In this document: in pieces, positions 8,399 to 17,433 of the stretch
How the letters are laid out: every line of letters starts with the position of its first letter
Numbering within the stretch: the stretch's first letter is position 1
Assembly: GCF_024362325.1 (NCBI RefSeq)
Contig: NZ_CP101497.1
Span: 1,488,001-1,552,000, forward strand
Direction: 5' to 3'
Source: Microcella humidisoli
GTDB taxonomy: Bacteria; Actinomycetota; Actinomycetes; Actinomycetales; Microbacteriaceae
Length of the DNA: 64,000 nt
Translations under genes and position numbers: made by a program
Notes under the pieces: generated by a model
What the model saw: only the letters and a program-made list of their open reading frames with translations
What the model was told of the DNA's origin: nothing
Database searches by the model: none

Positions 8399-9147
8399 AC
8401 GACGGCCGCGACCTCGACACCGGCGGCGTCGAGCGCGGCGCGCACGGCGCGGGCGATCGCGACGGCACCCGGGGTGTCGCCGTGCACGCACAGCGATTCG
8501 GGGTGCACGGTCAGCTCGGTGCCGTCGATCGCCACGACGACTCCCTCGACGACCATCCGCACGGCCCGCTCGGCAACCTGCTCGGGGTCGGTCAGCAGGG
8601 CGCCGGAGAGCCCCCGGGGCGCGAGCGTGCCGTCGGCCAGGTATCCGCGATCGACGAAGGCTTCGGGCACGAAGCGCACGTCGACGGCGCGGCAGGCCGT
8701 CTCGATCGCCGAGCCGGGCAGGCCCAGCACGGGAAGACCGAGACCGCGTGCGACATCGGCGACCACCTCGGCCACTTCGAGGTCGACGGCGATGCGGTTG
8801 TAGAGGGCCCCGTGCGGCTTGAGCGAGCGCACGGCCGCACCCGCATGCGCGGCGATGCCTGCGAGCGCCGAGACCTGGTACAGCACGTCGGCGTGCAGGT
8901 GCTCCGCCGGCACCTCCATGTCGCGCCGGCCGAATCCGGCGAGGTCGCGGTATGCCGGATGCGCCGTGATCGCGACGCCGTGCCTCGCCGCGGCGCGGCA
9001 CGACGCGAGCATGGTCGCGGGGTCTCCTGCGTGAAAGCCGCAGGCAAGGTTCGCGCTCGTGACGAGCGGGAACATCGCCGCGTCGTCGCCCATCGTCCAC
9101 GCGCCGAACGATTCGCCCAGGTCGCTGTTGAGGTCGACGGTCACCAT
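8395..9147 (-). CDS. pxpA: 5-oxoprolinase subunit A (LamB/YcsF family)
   Basis: The 250-residue protein begins VTVDLNSDLGESFGAW, a hallmark of the YcsF fold, and carries SANLACGFHAGDP, HPAYRDLAGFGRR and VKPHGALYN-like (SLKPHGALYN) blocks typical of the metal-independent oxoprolinase subunit. It is the first gene of pxpABC. On the minus strand TAGGCT (9159-9154) lies 6 nt before the ATG with no ribosome binding site, so the operon mRNA is probably leaderless. The set supplies housekeeping removal of pyroglutamate. Confidence 0.93.
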   Translation of the reverse strand: MVTVDLNSDLGESFGAWTMGDDAAMFPLVTSANLACGFHAGDPATMLASCRAAARHGVAITAHPAYRDLAGFGRRDMEVPAEHLHADVLYQVSALAGIAAHAGAAVRSLKPHGALYNRIAVDLEVAEVVADVARGLGLPVLGLPGSAIETACRAVDVRFVPEAFVDRGYLADGTLAPRGLSGALLTDPEQVAERAVRMVVEGVVVAIDGTELTVHPESLCVHGDTPGAVAIARAVRAALDAAGVEVAAVV

Positions 9148-9217
9148 GCCGAGAGCCTACGACGCGCGCCCCCGCGATCGCCCCCGTCGAGGACTGGCCG
9201 CCGGGCGAGCCCTCGGC

Positions 9218-9236
9218 CATAATGCGAGAGACTCTC
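9218..9236 (+). promoter_or_regulatory. Promoter region of the kinase-regulator-tdk operon with a short palindrome
   Basis: CATAAT (9218-9223) can serve as a -10 element; directly after it lies the palindrome GAGAG-A-CTCTC (9226-9236), placed where a repressor or the partner LuxR-type regulator could bind around the transcription start. No clear -35 box is seen. Confidence 0.35.
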
Positions 9237-9271
9237 CATACGCCCGAATGGAGTTCAGGAAGGGGTTGCCC

Positions 9272-10501
9272 GTGCCCTTGGGCCTGCCCCCGCACCTCGC
9301 GGCACGCACGACGAGCACGGCCATCGCTCGAGCGGGCCACGCCGCGGCCGCCGTCTGCCTCACGGCCGTCGGGCTCGTCGTCGTGTCGATCCAGGCCTAC
9401 CTGCCGCAGGTCATCCTCTGGCCGGCGCTCGTCGTGCTCATCCCCATGATCGTGCTGCTCGTGCTGCTCGAACGCAGCCCGTCGTCGTTCATCGCGGTGT
9501 GCTACCTCGTGATCGGCGGGCTCTGCGTCACCTGGTACTCGCTCATCGCCTCGACGCAGCTCGACACGCCCGTGGCGAACGACGACTTCACGATCGTGCT
9601 GCTCAAGCTCGCCCTCATCCTCGTGATCGGCGTCGGGCCGAGTCTCGGCGTCTCGATGGTCTGGACGACGGTCGCCTACGTCGTCGGGGAGCTCGCCTCG
9701 GTCGCGGCCTTGGTCATGCTGGGCGCACCGTGGCGGTTCGACACCATCTCGTTCGCCGCCTGGTTCATCGTCATCGGCCTGCTCGCGGTGCTGCGCATCG
9801 ACCGTCTCACCGGCCGCGACTCGCAGTCTGAGATCTACCGCGCGGCGCGCGACGAGATGCTGGCGGATGTTCGCCGCGTGTTCGAACAGCGGGCCACGGC
9901 CCTCCTGCACGACACCGTGCTCAATCAGCTCGCGGTCATCACGGCGACGACGGGCGATCTCTCGCCGGCCGTGCGCGCCGCCATCCGCGCCGACCTCGAG
10001 TCGATCGTCGGCCAGGAGTGGTTCGACGTGGCGTCGGTCGATGACGCCCGCGACGCGGGCCACGAGTCCTCCAGCCCGGCGAGCGGTCGCGCCGAGCGGC
10101 TTCGGGCGATCATCGACGACGCCGCGGGCACCGAGGTGCGGGTCGAGATCTCGGGTGATGCGGCCGTGCTCGAGGGCCTCGACCCCGAGGGCTTCGACGA
10201 GTTCAGCCGCGCCATCGGTCAATGCATCGCCAACGTGCGCCGGCACGCCGGCACGCCGACGGCCGACGTCGTGCTGGGGGGCGCAGCCGACGAGGTCTCG
10301 GCGATGGTGATCGACGGAGGCCGGGGGTTCGCGCTCGACGCCCGCACCGATGGCCGCCTCGGAGTCGGTACGAGCATCGTCGGGCGGCTCGAGACGATCG
10401 GCGGCTCGGCGACCGTCTGGTCGCAGCCCGGCAAGGGCACCTCGGTGCTGCTGCGCGTTCCCGCGGCGCGCGCCGACGGCGCTCGGCGGGTGCGCGCATG
10501 A
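9272..10501 (+). CDS. Membrane sensor histidine kinase, HisKA_3/NarX-like
   Basis: The 409-residue protein has five to six membrane segments in its first 170 residues, then a short dimerisation segment with ATALLHDTVLNQLAV (phospho-acceptor His near residue 213). A GHKL ATPase domain follows, with N-box FSRAIGQCIANVRRHAG, G1 box DGGRGF and a glycine-rich G2 region GVGTSIVGRL. GTG 9272 is chosen because AGGAAGG lies 7 nt upstream; an in-frame ATG at 9248 is weaker. The stop overlaps the next gene by 4 nt. The signal is unknown. Its likely partner is the LuxR-type regulator at 11657. Confidence 0.85.
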   Translation: MPLGLPPHLAARTTSTAIARAGHAAAAVCLTAVGLVVVSIQAYLPQVILWPALVVLIPMIVLLVLLERSPSSFIAVCYLVIGGLCVTWYSLIASTQLDTPVANDDFTIVLLKLALILVIGVGPSLGVSMVWTTVAYVVGELASVAALVMLGAPWRFDTISFAAWFIVIGLLAVLRIDRLTGRDSQSEIYRAARDEMLADVRRVFEQRATALLHDTVLNQLAVITATTGDLSPAVRAAIRADLESIVGQEWFDVASVDDARDAGHESSSPASGRAERLRAIIDDAAGTEVRVEISGDAAVLEGLDPEGFDEFSRAIGQCIANVRRHAGTPTADVVLGGAADEVSAMVIDGGRGFALDARTDGRLGVGTSIVGRLETIGGSATVWSQPGKGTSVLLRVPAARADGARRVRA

Positions 10502-11667
10502 ACCTCGACCCGCCCATCCCGTCCGCCGAGGTCACGCTCGACCGGCTCGACCCGCTCTCGGCGGCCGCCGCGCGGCCCGTCACCACCGGAGCCGCCCTGC
10601 TCGCACTCGCCCTTCCCCTGGTGACGCTCGTCACCCGCAGCGACGAGGTCACCCAGCCGCTGTGGTTCGTGGTGGCCTACGCGGCGCTCATCGCCGCGGT
10701 GTCGCTCCTGCTGCATCGCTCCCGAGTGGCGACGCCCGCGTGGATGCGGCCGTCGGCCCAGTGGTTCCAGGTGCTGCTGATGATCGTGCTCATCGCGAGT
10801 GCCGCGTCGACGGCGGGGGCCAACGCACTCATTCGCGACGATTGGGCGCCGCTCGTCGTGGGCGTGCTGCTCGTCGCGAGCACCCCCTATCGACCGGCGC
10901 GCGAGATCCTGTTCTGGACGATCGTCCACACGCTGCTGAGCGCCGCTCTCGGCGTGGTGCAGGCCCCTGCCTCGGTCACCGACGTGCCCGAGTTCACCCT
11001 CGCGGTCTCCGGATCGTTCAGCGTCGCGGTCATGGGGTTCGCGGCGGCCGCCTACGCGCGCTCGCTCAACAGCTCGACCCAGCTCTGGCACGAGCGCGCG
11101 TGGCAGTCCGCCGCCGCCGCGGCGCTCGAGCACCGCAGCGGCGTGGCGCGCTCAGTGCAGCAGCGTCGCATCTCGCTGCTCAACCGCGAGGTGGTGCCGT
11201 ACCTTCAGCGGGTCGTCGCGGCGGAGAGCATCGGTGACGACGACCGTGACGAGGCGCGCCGCATCGCACGCAGCATCCGGGGCCTGCTCGTGCGCGATGT
11301 CGAGAAGACCTGGGCCCAGCTCATGCTCGACGACCTGGTCGGGCGCCACCCGCGGCTCAACATCACCGTGATCGCCGACGACCCCGACGACCTCGGCCGG
11401 CACGCCGTGCTCGAGCGGCGCACCCTGCTGCGCGCGCTCGCGGCTGTCAGCCTCGAGCGCCTTGCGGCCTCACGACTCGAGCTGGGGCTGCGCCGCGGCC
11501 CCGAGGGCGGCCTCGTCGTGCGCTGGGCCGTCGACACCCCGAAGGCGATGCCGGATGCCCGCCGCGAGCTGCGCGCCATGCTCGAGCTCATCCGGGGGCT
11601 CACCCTGCGCTCCTCGGTTCACGAGCAGCCGGGCCGACTGGTCCTAGAGTTTGAGTATGGATACTGA
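10498..11667 (+). CDS. Degenerate histidine-kinase-like membrane protein
   Basis: The 389-residue product copies the layout of the preceding kinase: about six membrane segments in residues 30-190, then a helical cytoplasmic region. The cytoplasmic half lacks a recognisable phospho-acceptor histidine (the expected place reads SVQQRRISLLNREVVPYLQRV) and shows no N-box asparagine or DxGxG motif, so it probably neither binds ATP nor autophosphorylates. It starts 4 nt inside the kinase gene and overlaps the regulator gene by 11 nt. A role as partner or inhibitor of the active kinase is inferred from position and shape only. Confidence 0.75.
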   Translation: MNLDPPIPSAEVTLDRLDPLSAAAARPVTTGAALLALALPLVTLVTRSDEVTQPLWFVVAYAALIAAVSLLLHRSRVATPAWMRPSAQWFQVLLMIVLIASAASTAGANALIRDDWAPLVVGVLLVASTPYRPAREILFWTIVHTLLSAALGVVQAPASVTDVPEFTLAVSGSFSVAVMGFAAAAYARSLNSSTQLWHERAWQSAAAAALEHRSGVARSVQQRRISLLNREVVPYLQRVVAAESIGDDDRDEARRIARSIRGLLVRDVEKTWAQLMLDDLVGRHPRLNITVIADDPDDLGRHAVLERRTLLRALAAVSLERLAASRLELGLRRGPEGGLVVRWAVDTPKAMPDARRELRAMLELIRGLTLRSSVHEQPGRLVLEFEYGY

Positions 11668-12319
11668 CGCGCGCTCCGGATCCCGGGTGCGGCTGGCGAT
11701 CCTGGACGACCACGAGCTGCTGCTCGACAGCCTCTCGTCGTGGATCGCGACGCGCGCGCCCGACTTCGACCTCGTGCTCACCGCCCCCACGTGGTTCGAG
11801 CTCGTGCAGAGCGATCAGTTCCCCACCGACCTCGTGCTGCTCGACTTCCAGCTGCAGGAGCCCGTCTCGATCGAGGCCCGCGTGCGCACCTGCCGCGCCG
11901 CCGGTGCGAAGGTCATCGTGCTCACGAGCCTCGACACGGTCGAGGCGCGCGACCGCGCCTTCGACGCGGGGGCGTCGGCCTTCCTCTCCAAGGCCATGCC
12001 GCTCGGCGAGGTCATGGAGACCGCTCGGCGCGTCATGGGCATGGAATCGACGGGTGAGCCCGTGCGCGACTGGCGGCCCCTGCCCAAGGGGGCGCAGCAT
12101 CCCGCCCGCCCGAAGCTCTCGACGAGCGAGCGCGAGGCTCTCGCGCTGTACGCGAGCGGATACAGCATGGCCGAAGTGGCCAGCCAGATGAACGTGCAGT
12201 ACGAGACCGCGAAGACCTACCTGCGGCGCGTGCGCGAGAAGTACTCCCGGGCAGGGCGCCCGGCGAGCACCAAGGCCGACCTCATCCGACGAGCGGCAGA
12301 AGACGGACACCTGCAGTAA
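11657..12319 (+). CDS. LuxR/NarL-type response regulator
   Basis: The 220-residue regulator has a receiver domain (VRLAILDDHELLLDSL, acidic pocket; phospho-acceptor Asp63 in LVLLDFQLQ; conserved Lys in FLSKAMP) and a C-terminal helix-turn-helix with STSEREALALYASGYSMAEVA. ATG 11657 is preferred over a TTG two codons earlier: TAGAGT (11645-11650) ends exactly 6 nt before it, fitting the leaderless promoter pattern of this genome. The regulator can thus be made from its own promoter inside the kinase gene. Its last base is shared with the tdk start codon (TAATG). Confidence 0.88.
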   Translation: MDTDARSGSRVRLAILDDHELLLDSLSSWIATRAPDFDLVLTAPTWFELVQSDQFPTDLVLLDFQLQEPVSIEARVRTCRAAGAKVIVLTSLDTVEARDRAFDAGASAFLSKAMPLGEVMETARRVMGMESTGEPVRDWRPLPKGAQHPARPKLSTSEREALALYASGYSMAEVASQMNVQYETAKTYLRRVREKYSRAGRPASTKADLIRRAAEDGHLQ

Positions 12320-13005
12320 TGGCCAAGCTCTACTTCCGATACGGCGCCATGAATAGCGGCAAGAGCACCTCGCTGCTGCAGGCCGCGTACAACTACGAGG
12401 AGCGCGACCAGACGGTCGTGCTCGCGAAGCCGCGCATCGACACGAAGGGCGATCAGACGATCGTCTCGCGGCTCGGCGTGACGCGCCCGGTCGACTTCAC
12501 GATCGACGCCGCCGACGACGTCTACGCGCGCTTCCAGGCCCAGCGCGCGGCGATCCTGCGCTCGACGGGCACCGACGTGGCGTGCCTGCTCGTCGATGAG
12601 GCGCAGTTCCTCACGATGCAGCAGGTCGACGATCTGCTGCGCATCGCGGTGCGCGAGGACGTTCCCGTCATCGCCTACGGCATCCGCACCGACTTCCAGA
12701 CCGTGGCTTTCCCCGGCAGCCGTCGTCTGCTCGAGATCGCGCACTCGCTCGAAGAGCTCAAGACCATCTGCCGGTGCGGCCGCAAGGCCGTCTTCAACGG
12801 CCGGTCGATCGACGGCGTCTTCGTGTTCGACGGCGATCAGGTGGCCATCGATGGGGTCGATGTGACGTACGAGTCGCTGTGCGCCGCCTGCTATCTCGAC
12901 GAATCCGGCGACAACCTCGCGTCGGGATGGCGTGCTCCCGTTCCCCTCGACGCGGTCGACCCGCTCGTGTCGGGATCGCTCGGCCCCGACCCCGACTTCA
13001 GCTAG
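12319..13005 (+). CDS. tdk: Thymidine kinase (type II)
   Basis: Tdk phosphorylates thymidine with ATP for salvage. The 228-residue protein has the P-loop YGAMNSGKST at residues 8-17, the DEAQFL Walker B motif, the lasso region and the zinc cysteines CRC (ICRCGRK) and CAAC (LCAACYLDE), all as in bacterial type II enzymes. It begins on the last base of the regulator stop codon, so it is read with the two-component genes. That link is likely only transcriptional convenience. Two hairpins follow the gene. Confidence 0.95.
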   Translation: MAKLYFRYGAMNSGKSTSLLQAAYNYEERDQTVVLAKPRIDTKGDQTIVSRLGVTRPVDFTIDAADDVYARFQAQRAAILRSTGTDVACLLVDEAQFLTMQQVDDLLRIAVREDVPVIAYGIRTDFQTVAFPGSRRLLEIAHSLEELKTICRCGRKAVFNGRSIDGVFVFDGDQVAIDGVDVTYESLCAACYLDESGDNLASGWRAPVPLDAVDPLVSGSLGPDPDFS

Positions 13006-13031
13006 CCCGCCGCCCGACCGGAGCAGCTCGC

Positions 13032-13059
13032 GTCGGGGGAGCGCTTGCGCTTCCCCGAC
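13032..13059 (+). terminator. Hairpin after tdk
   Basis: GTCGGGG (13032-13038) pairs with CCCCGAC (13053-13059) and an inner AGCGC/GCGCT extends the stem. Only a weak AT-run follows (CAATAAGT), so it may act with the stronger hairpin 12 nt downstream. Confidence 0.6.
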
Positions 13060-13070
13060 CAATAAGTGCA

Positions 13071-13113
13071 CGAATGACAAAAGGACCGCCGTTGGCGATC
13101 CTTTTGTCATTCG
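13071..13113. terminator. Bidirectional terminator between tdk and tRNA-Pro
   Basis: A perfect 15-bp inverted repeat (13071-13085 and 13099-13113) encloses a 13-nt loop. The stem contains AAAAGGA/TCCTTTT, giving a U-run for transcripts from either side. On the minus strand it begins right after the tRNA-Pro 3' end. Confidence 0.8.
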
Positions 13114-13187
13114 TCGGGGTAACAGGATTTGAACCTGCGGCCTCGTCGTCCCGAACGACGCGCGCTACCAAGCTGCGCCATACCCCG
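13114..13187 (-). tRNA. tRNA-Pro (anticodon CGG)
   Basis: The minus strand folds into a full cloverleaf: acceptor CGGGGTA/TACCCCG with discriminator A, D-arm with AGCTTGGTAGC, anticodon stem GTCGT/ACGAC around loop TTCGGGA (anticodon CGG) and T-arm with GGTTCAAATCC. CCA is not encoded. The bidirectional terminator follows the 3' end directly. Confidence 0.95.
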
Positions 13188-13216
13188 GTGCCGCCCCGGC
13201 GAGCCGGGGCAACCCG

Positions 13217-14167
13217 TCAAGAATAGCCGATGTCGTCGCCCACGAGTGTCACGAGCACCGCCTCGGGCGGGCACGCGAACCGCACGGGCGCGTAGATCGA
13301 CGTGCCGATGCCCGCCGAGACGTTGAGGAACGAGGCCTCGTGGGCGTGGTGCCACATCGAGAGGCCGCGCGCGCGATCGCGCGGCAGGTCGCAATTGGTG
13401 ATGAGGGCGCCGACGCCGGGCACGCAGACCTGGCCGCCGTGCGTGTGGCCGGCGAAGATCACGTCGGCCCGTTGCGTGGTGAAGGCGTCGAGCACACGCC
13501 GGTACGGCGCGTGCGTCACCCCGATCATGACGGCGGGGTCGTCGGTGTCGTCCTCGTCGAGCTCGCGCAGGGCATCCACGAGACCGGGCAGGCGATCGAG
13601 GCGGTCCCAGCCGCGGTGAGCGTCATTGGTGCCCATGAACTCGAGGATCGAGCCGTTGATGGTGAGCTGCGCCACCGCGTTGTTGAGCGACGACCAGCCG
13701 AGGCGGTCGCCCAGCAGCGCCTCGAGCGCGTCGATGTCGAGCGGCACCGCGGTCTCGGTCTGGCCCTTCGAGGGGCCGAGCAGGTAGCGCAGCGGGTTCT
13801 TCGGGGTCGGCGCGAAGTAGTCGTTCGACCCGTGCACGAACACTCCGGGCACGCCGTCGAAGGCCATGAGCGCCTCCGCGAGCGCCGGCAGGGCATCCAC
13901 GTGCCCCAGATTGTCGCCCGTGTCGACGATGAGGTCGGGCTTGAGGGCCGCGAGCGAGCGCACCCAGGCGATCTTGTCGGACTGCCAGGGCGCCAGGTGC
14001 AGGTCGCTCAGGTGCAGCACGCGGATCGGGTCGGCGCCGGGCGCGAGCACGGGCACGACCTCGTGGCGCACGCGAAACGCGCGCCGCTCGATCGCGATGG
14101 CGTAGACGGCCGCGGCCGCCGCCACCCCGAGGGTGACGGCGGCCGCGGCACGAGCGCCTGAGGTCAC
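13217..14167 (-). CDS. Membrane-anchored metallophosphoesterase
   Basis: The 316-residue protein has one N-terminal membrane segment and the calcineurin-like dimetal motifs in order: LSDLHLAP, DTGDNLGH, GSNDYF (GNHD in most relatives), THAPY and GHTHGGQ. It is probably anchored with its catalytic domain outside or at the membrane; the substrate is unknown (phosphodiesters or lipids are typical). GTG 14167 overlaps the stop of the penicillin-binding protein gene (GTGA), and the pair is neighbours in many actinobacteria, including mycobacteria. The coupling suggests a cell-envelope role. Confidence 0.9.
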   Translation of the reverse strand: MTSGARAAAAVTLGVAAAAAVYAIAIERRAFRVRHEVVPVLAPGADPIRVLHLSDLHLAPWQSDKIAWVRSLAALKPDLIVDTGDNLGHVDALPALAEALMAFDGVPGVFVHGSNDYFAPTPKNPLRYLLGPSKGQTETAVPLDIDALEALLGDRLGWSSLNNAVAQLTINGSILEFMGTNDAHRGWDRLDRLPGLVDALRELDEDDTDDPAVMIGVTHAPYRRVLDAFTTQRADVIFAGHTHGGQVCVPGVGALITNCDLPRDRARGLSMWHHAHEASFLNVSAGIGTSIYAPVRFACPPEAVLVTLVGDDIGYS

Positions 14168-16704
14168 GAACAGACGACTCTCGAGACGGTCAGCTGGATC
14201 GTTCGCTCGTACTTGATCTTCGCCCCGCCAGCGGGGTTCTGGGCCGTCACGATGCCGTCTTGACCCGGGTCTCCGTCCACAGGGATCACGACACAGGCCT
14301 CGCTGACGTTCGTGAAGCCGGCCGAGTTGAGCGCTGCCACGGCATCGTCGTACAGCTGGCCGACGACGTTGGGCAGCTCGACGAGGTTGCCGCGGCTGAT
14401 CGACACCTTGACGATCGTGCCGCGCGCGAGCAGGGTGCCCGGCGAGAACGACATGGTCGCGACGCGCCCGGCCTCGAGCGCCGAGTCGACCTGGCCCGCG
14501 ACCTCGAAGCGCAGCCCGAGACCCTCGAGCAGTGACTTGGCCTGCTCCTGCGTCATGCCGATGACGTCGCCCGGCAGCTTCACGCCCGAGCCGGCCAGCA
14601 GGTTCGCCGGCGGCGCCGGGAACCCGCCGCCGCCGTACTGGCGGTTGGCCTCGGCCATGATGCCGCGGAAGATGATGTGGCGGATTCCCGACCCTCCCGG
14701 GTAGTTCAGCATCGAGACCTGGCCCTTGACGTTGCCCACCCAGACGGCCGTCGCGACCTTGCGGGTCGAGCCGACCATCCACGTCTGGTTGAAGCTGTCG
14801 GTGGAGCCGGTCTTGCCGATGATCGGCACGCCGTCGCCGATGTTCGAGGCGGTCGCCGTGCCGCCCGTGATGACGGTGGCCATGGGGGCGGCGGTCGCCG
14901 CGGCGACCTCTGCCGTCATCGCACGGCGGCAGTCCTGCGTCTGCCCATCGAGCTCGACGCCGTCGCGGTCGACGATGCGGTCGACCGCGATGGGCTCGCA
15001 GAACACGCCGCCGTTCGCGATGCCGGCGAAGGCCGCGGCCATCGTCAACGGGGCGATGTTGTTCGTGCCCAGAACGGCCGAGGGGTTGGTCTCGAGCGGG
15101 TCGCCGTCGGCGCGGTGCACCCCGAGCGACTCGGCGGCCGCACGGATCTGGCACTGGTCGAGCTGCTCGGCGATCGAGGCGTAGGCCGAGTTGACCGAGT
15201 TGACCGTCGCGTTGAAGACGCTCATCGCGGCGCCACCGGCGCCACCCGAGTTCTTGAACTTCCAGGGGCCACCCCAGGGGCCGCCTCCGTCGTCGCACGT
15301 GTCGAGGAACGCGGCCTGGTTGAGCTCGAAGCGCGAGGCGTCGACGACCTCATTGAGTCCGCGGCCCTGCTTGAGCCACTCGACGAGGGCGAAGATCTTG
15401 TAGGTCGAGCCCACCTGGAAGCCGCTCGACCCGCCGTAGTCGCGGTCGGTCGCGTAGTTGACGGCGGTCTGGCCCTGCTTGGGGGTCTGCGAGTCGTTGA
15501 AGGGGCGGTTCTGCGCCATCGTGAGGATGCGGCCCGTTCCCACCTCGACCGAGGTCGCCACGCTGCCGATGTTGAGGATCGTGCTGCGGGTCGGCACGTT
15601 CTCACGCACCTTCTTCTGCGCTGCGGCCTGCAGCTTGAAGTTCAGGGTCGTGTAGATCTCATAGCCGCCGAGACGCCAGTTGTCGAGGCGCTCTTCTTCG
15701 GTCGCGCCGAGCGACTCGAGGTTCTTGATGTTCTTCACGACGTAGTCGCAGAACTGCTGAGCGTTGCGGTTGGCCGCGATGCAGCCGCTCTGGCGCTCCG
15801 ACAGGTTCACGAACTCCTCGTCGACCGCGATCGCCAGGGCCTCGTCGCGCTCGGCCTCGGTGATGTACCCCTCCGAGGCCATCGTGCGGATGATGTAGTC
15901 CCGACGCTCCTGGTTGCTGGCGTAGTTGTCGGGCGTCTCGAGCGAGCGCTCGTTCGGGTACTGCACGATCGCGATGAGGCTCGCGGCCTGGGCGATCGTG
16001 AGGTCGATCGCGTCGACGCCGAAGTACTGCTGCGCGGCGGCCTGGATGCCGTACGTGTTGCCGCCGAAGTTGGCGAGGTTCAGGTAGGCGAGCAGGATCT
16101 CGTCTTTCGTGTACTCCTTCTCGAGCCCGATCGCGAGCTTGGCCTCTTTGAGCTTGCGCTCGAGCGACTGCTCCTGCGCCTCGGCGTAGAGCCGGTCACG
16201 GTCTTCCTCGGTCTCGGCCTTGAGCGACTCGTTGACGAAGATGTTCTTGACGAGCTGCATGGTGAGCGTCGATGCGCCCGACTGCACGCCACCCGAGGTG
16301 ACGTTGCCGATCGCGGCGCGCACGATGCCCTGCAGGTCGACGCCGCCGTGGTCGTAGAAGCGGCGGTCCTCGCCGGCGACCGTGGCGTCTTTCACGAACT
16401 GCGAGACCTCGTCCCAGGCGACCTCTTCGCGGTCTTCCGCGAAGACGATCGCGATCTGGCGGTAGCCGTCAGCGGGGTCGTCGGTCTCTTGCGCGTAGAG
16501 AACGTTGCGCTGCGTCTGCTCGTTGATCTTGATGTATTCGGGCAGACCCTCGAAAATGCCGATGGTGTTGCTGGCGGCCATGCTCGAGACAGCGAGGGCC
16601 GGCGTGACCATGACGGTCACGAGAACGCCGGCGAGCGCGCTGAGCCCGAGCATCCCGCCGATGGCGCCGATGACTCCGGAAGCCTTCTGATTCTGGGCAG
16701 ACAT
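14164..16704 (-). CDS. Bifunctional class A penicillin-binding protein with PASTA domains
   Basis: The 846-residue envelope protein has one N-terminal membrane segment, a GT51 glycosyltransferase domain (EDRRFYDHGGVD, then QSGASTLTMQLVKN) and a transpeptidase domain with the serine tetrad GSTYKI, SVNSAY and KTGS. Two C-terminal PASTA repeats (about 705-845) probably sense muropeptide or lipid II. It polymerises and crosslinks peptidoglycan. TACCCT on the minus strand (16717-16712) lies 7 nt before ATG 16704, so the mRNA may be leaderless. It is the PonA-type enzyme of the conserved actinobacterial cluster with the metallophosphoesterase. Confidence 0.94.
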   Translation of the reverse strand: MSAQNQKASGVIGAIGGMLGLSALAGVLVTVMVTPALAVSSMAASNTIGIFEGLPEYIKINEQTQRNVLYAQETDDPADGYRQIAIVFAEDREEVAWDEVSQFVKDATVAGEDRRFYDHGGVDLQGIVRAAIGNVTSGGVQSGASTLTMQLVKNIFVNESLKAETEEDRDRLYAEAQEQSLERKLKEAKLAIGLEKEYTKDEILLAYLNLANFGGNTYGIQAAAQQYFGVDAIDLTIAQAASLIAIVQYPNERSLETPDNYASNQERRDYIIRTMASEGYITEAERDEALAIAVDEEFVNLSERQSGCIAANRNAQQFCDYVVKNIKNLESLGATEEERLDNWRLGGYEIYTTLNFKLQAAAQKKVRENVPTRSTILNIGSVATSVEVGTGRILTMAQNRPFNDSQTPKQGQTAVNYATDRDYGGSSGFQVGSTYKIFALVEWLKQGRGLNEVVDASRFELNQAAFLDTCDDGGGPWGGPWKFKNSGGAGGAAMSVFNATVNSVNSAYASIAEQLDQCQIRAAAESLGVHRADGDPLETNPSAVLGTNNIAPLTMAAAFAGIANGGVFCEPIAVDRIVDRDGVELDGQTQDCRRAMTAEVAAATAAPMATVITGGTATASNIGDGVPIIGKTGSTDSFNQTWMVGSTRKVATAVWVGNVKGQVSMLNYPGGSGIRHIIFRGIMAEANRQYGGGGFPAPPANLLAGSGVKLPGDVIGMTQEQAKSLLEGLGLRFEVAGQVDSALEAGRVATMSFSPGTLLARGTIVKVSISRGNLVELPNVVGQLYDDAVAALNSAGFTNVSEACVVIPVDGDPGQDGIVTAQNPAGGAKIKYERTIQLTVSRVVCS

Positions 16705-16743
16705 ATGCTCAAGGGTACGCCACCCGGCTTATGACGACGCTGA

Positions 16744-16920
16744 ATGGACACCGCAATGACCCAATGGGAGTACCTGACGACTCCGCTCATGATCCACACG
16801 ACCCAGGCGATCCTCAACAACTGGGGCTCGGAAGGCTGGGAGCTCGTGCAGGTCGTGACGGGCCCCGAAGGCGGGCTCGTGGCCTACTTCAAGCGCCCGA
16901 TCGCGGGGGTGACGGCATGA
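16744..16920 (+). CDS. DUF4177-type small protein
   Basis: The 58-residue protein has the recognisable core QWEYLTTPLMIH ... LNNWGSEGWELVQV, as in small DUF4177-like proteins found next to the RidA gene in Microbacteriaceae. Two in-frame starts exist, 16744 and 16756; the first is taken because TATGAC lies 8 nt upstream and neither has a Shine-Dalgarno sequence. Its stop overlaps the RidA start by 4 nt. The function is unknown. Confidence 0.75.
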   Translation: MDTAMTQWEYLTTPLMIHTTQAILNNWGSEGWELVQVVTGPEGGLVAYFKRPIAGVTA

Positions 16921-17378
16921 GCGCCATCGACGCGCGCCTCGCCGAGCTCGGCATCAGCATCCCGGCCGTGACGAAGCCCGTGGCCGCCTACGTGCCCGCC
17001 GTGACCAGCGGAAACCTGGTGTTCACGGCCGGCCAGCTGCCCTTCGTCGACGGCGCGCTGCCCGCCACCGGCAAGGTCGGGGCCGCCGTGACGCCCGAAG
17101 AGGCCGCCGGCTACGCGCGCACCGCGGTGCTCAACGCGCTCGCCGCCGCGCAGAGCGTCATCGGCTCGCTCGACCGCGTCACGCGCGTCGTCAAGGTCGT
17201 CGTGTTCGTAGCCTCGACGGCCGACTTCGCGGGTCAGCCCGCGGTCGCCAACGGCGCGTCGACCGTGCTCGGCGAGATCTTCGGCGAGGCGGGCGCGCAC
17301 GCGCGCAGCGCCGTCGGCGTCGCGGTGCTGCCGCTGGATGCCCCCGTCGAGGTCGAGCTCATCCTCGAGTTCGCCTAG
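16917..17378 (+). CDS. RidA family protein (enamine/imine deaminase)
   Basis: RidA proteins hydrolyse reactive enamine intermediates released by PLP enzymes. The 153-residue product has the fold's typical stretches SGNLVFTAGQLPFVDG and a C-terminal ARSAVGVAVLPLDAPVEVEL, where the arginine corresponds to the carboxylate-binding residue. It belongs to the longer YjgF subgroup common in actinobacteria. It is co-translated with the preceding DUF4177 gene (ATGA overlap). Confidence 0.88.
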   Translation: MSAIDARLAELGISIPAVTKPVAAYVPAVTSGNLVFTAGQLPFVDGALPATGKVGAAVTPEEAAGYARTAVLNALAAAQSVIGSLDRVTRVVKVVVFVASTADFAGQPAVANGASTVLGEIFGEAGAHARSAVGVAVLPLDAPVEVELILEFA

Positions 17379-17433
17379 CCCGCGTCGGGCGGCCGCGCCC
17401 CAGGGTCCGCGGCTCGTGCTTCGCACGGAACCA

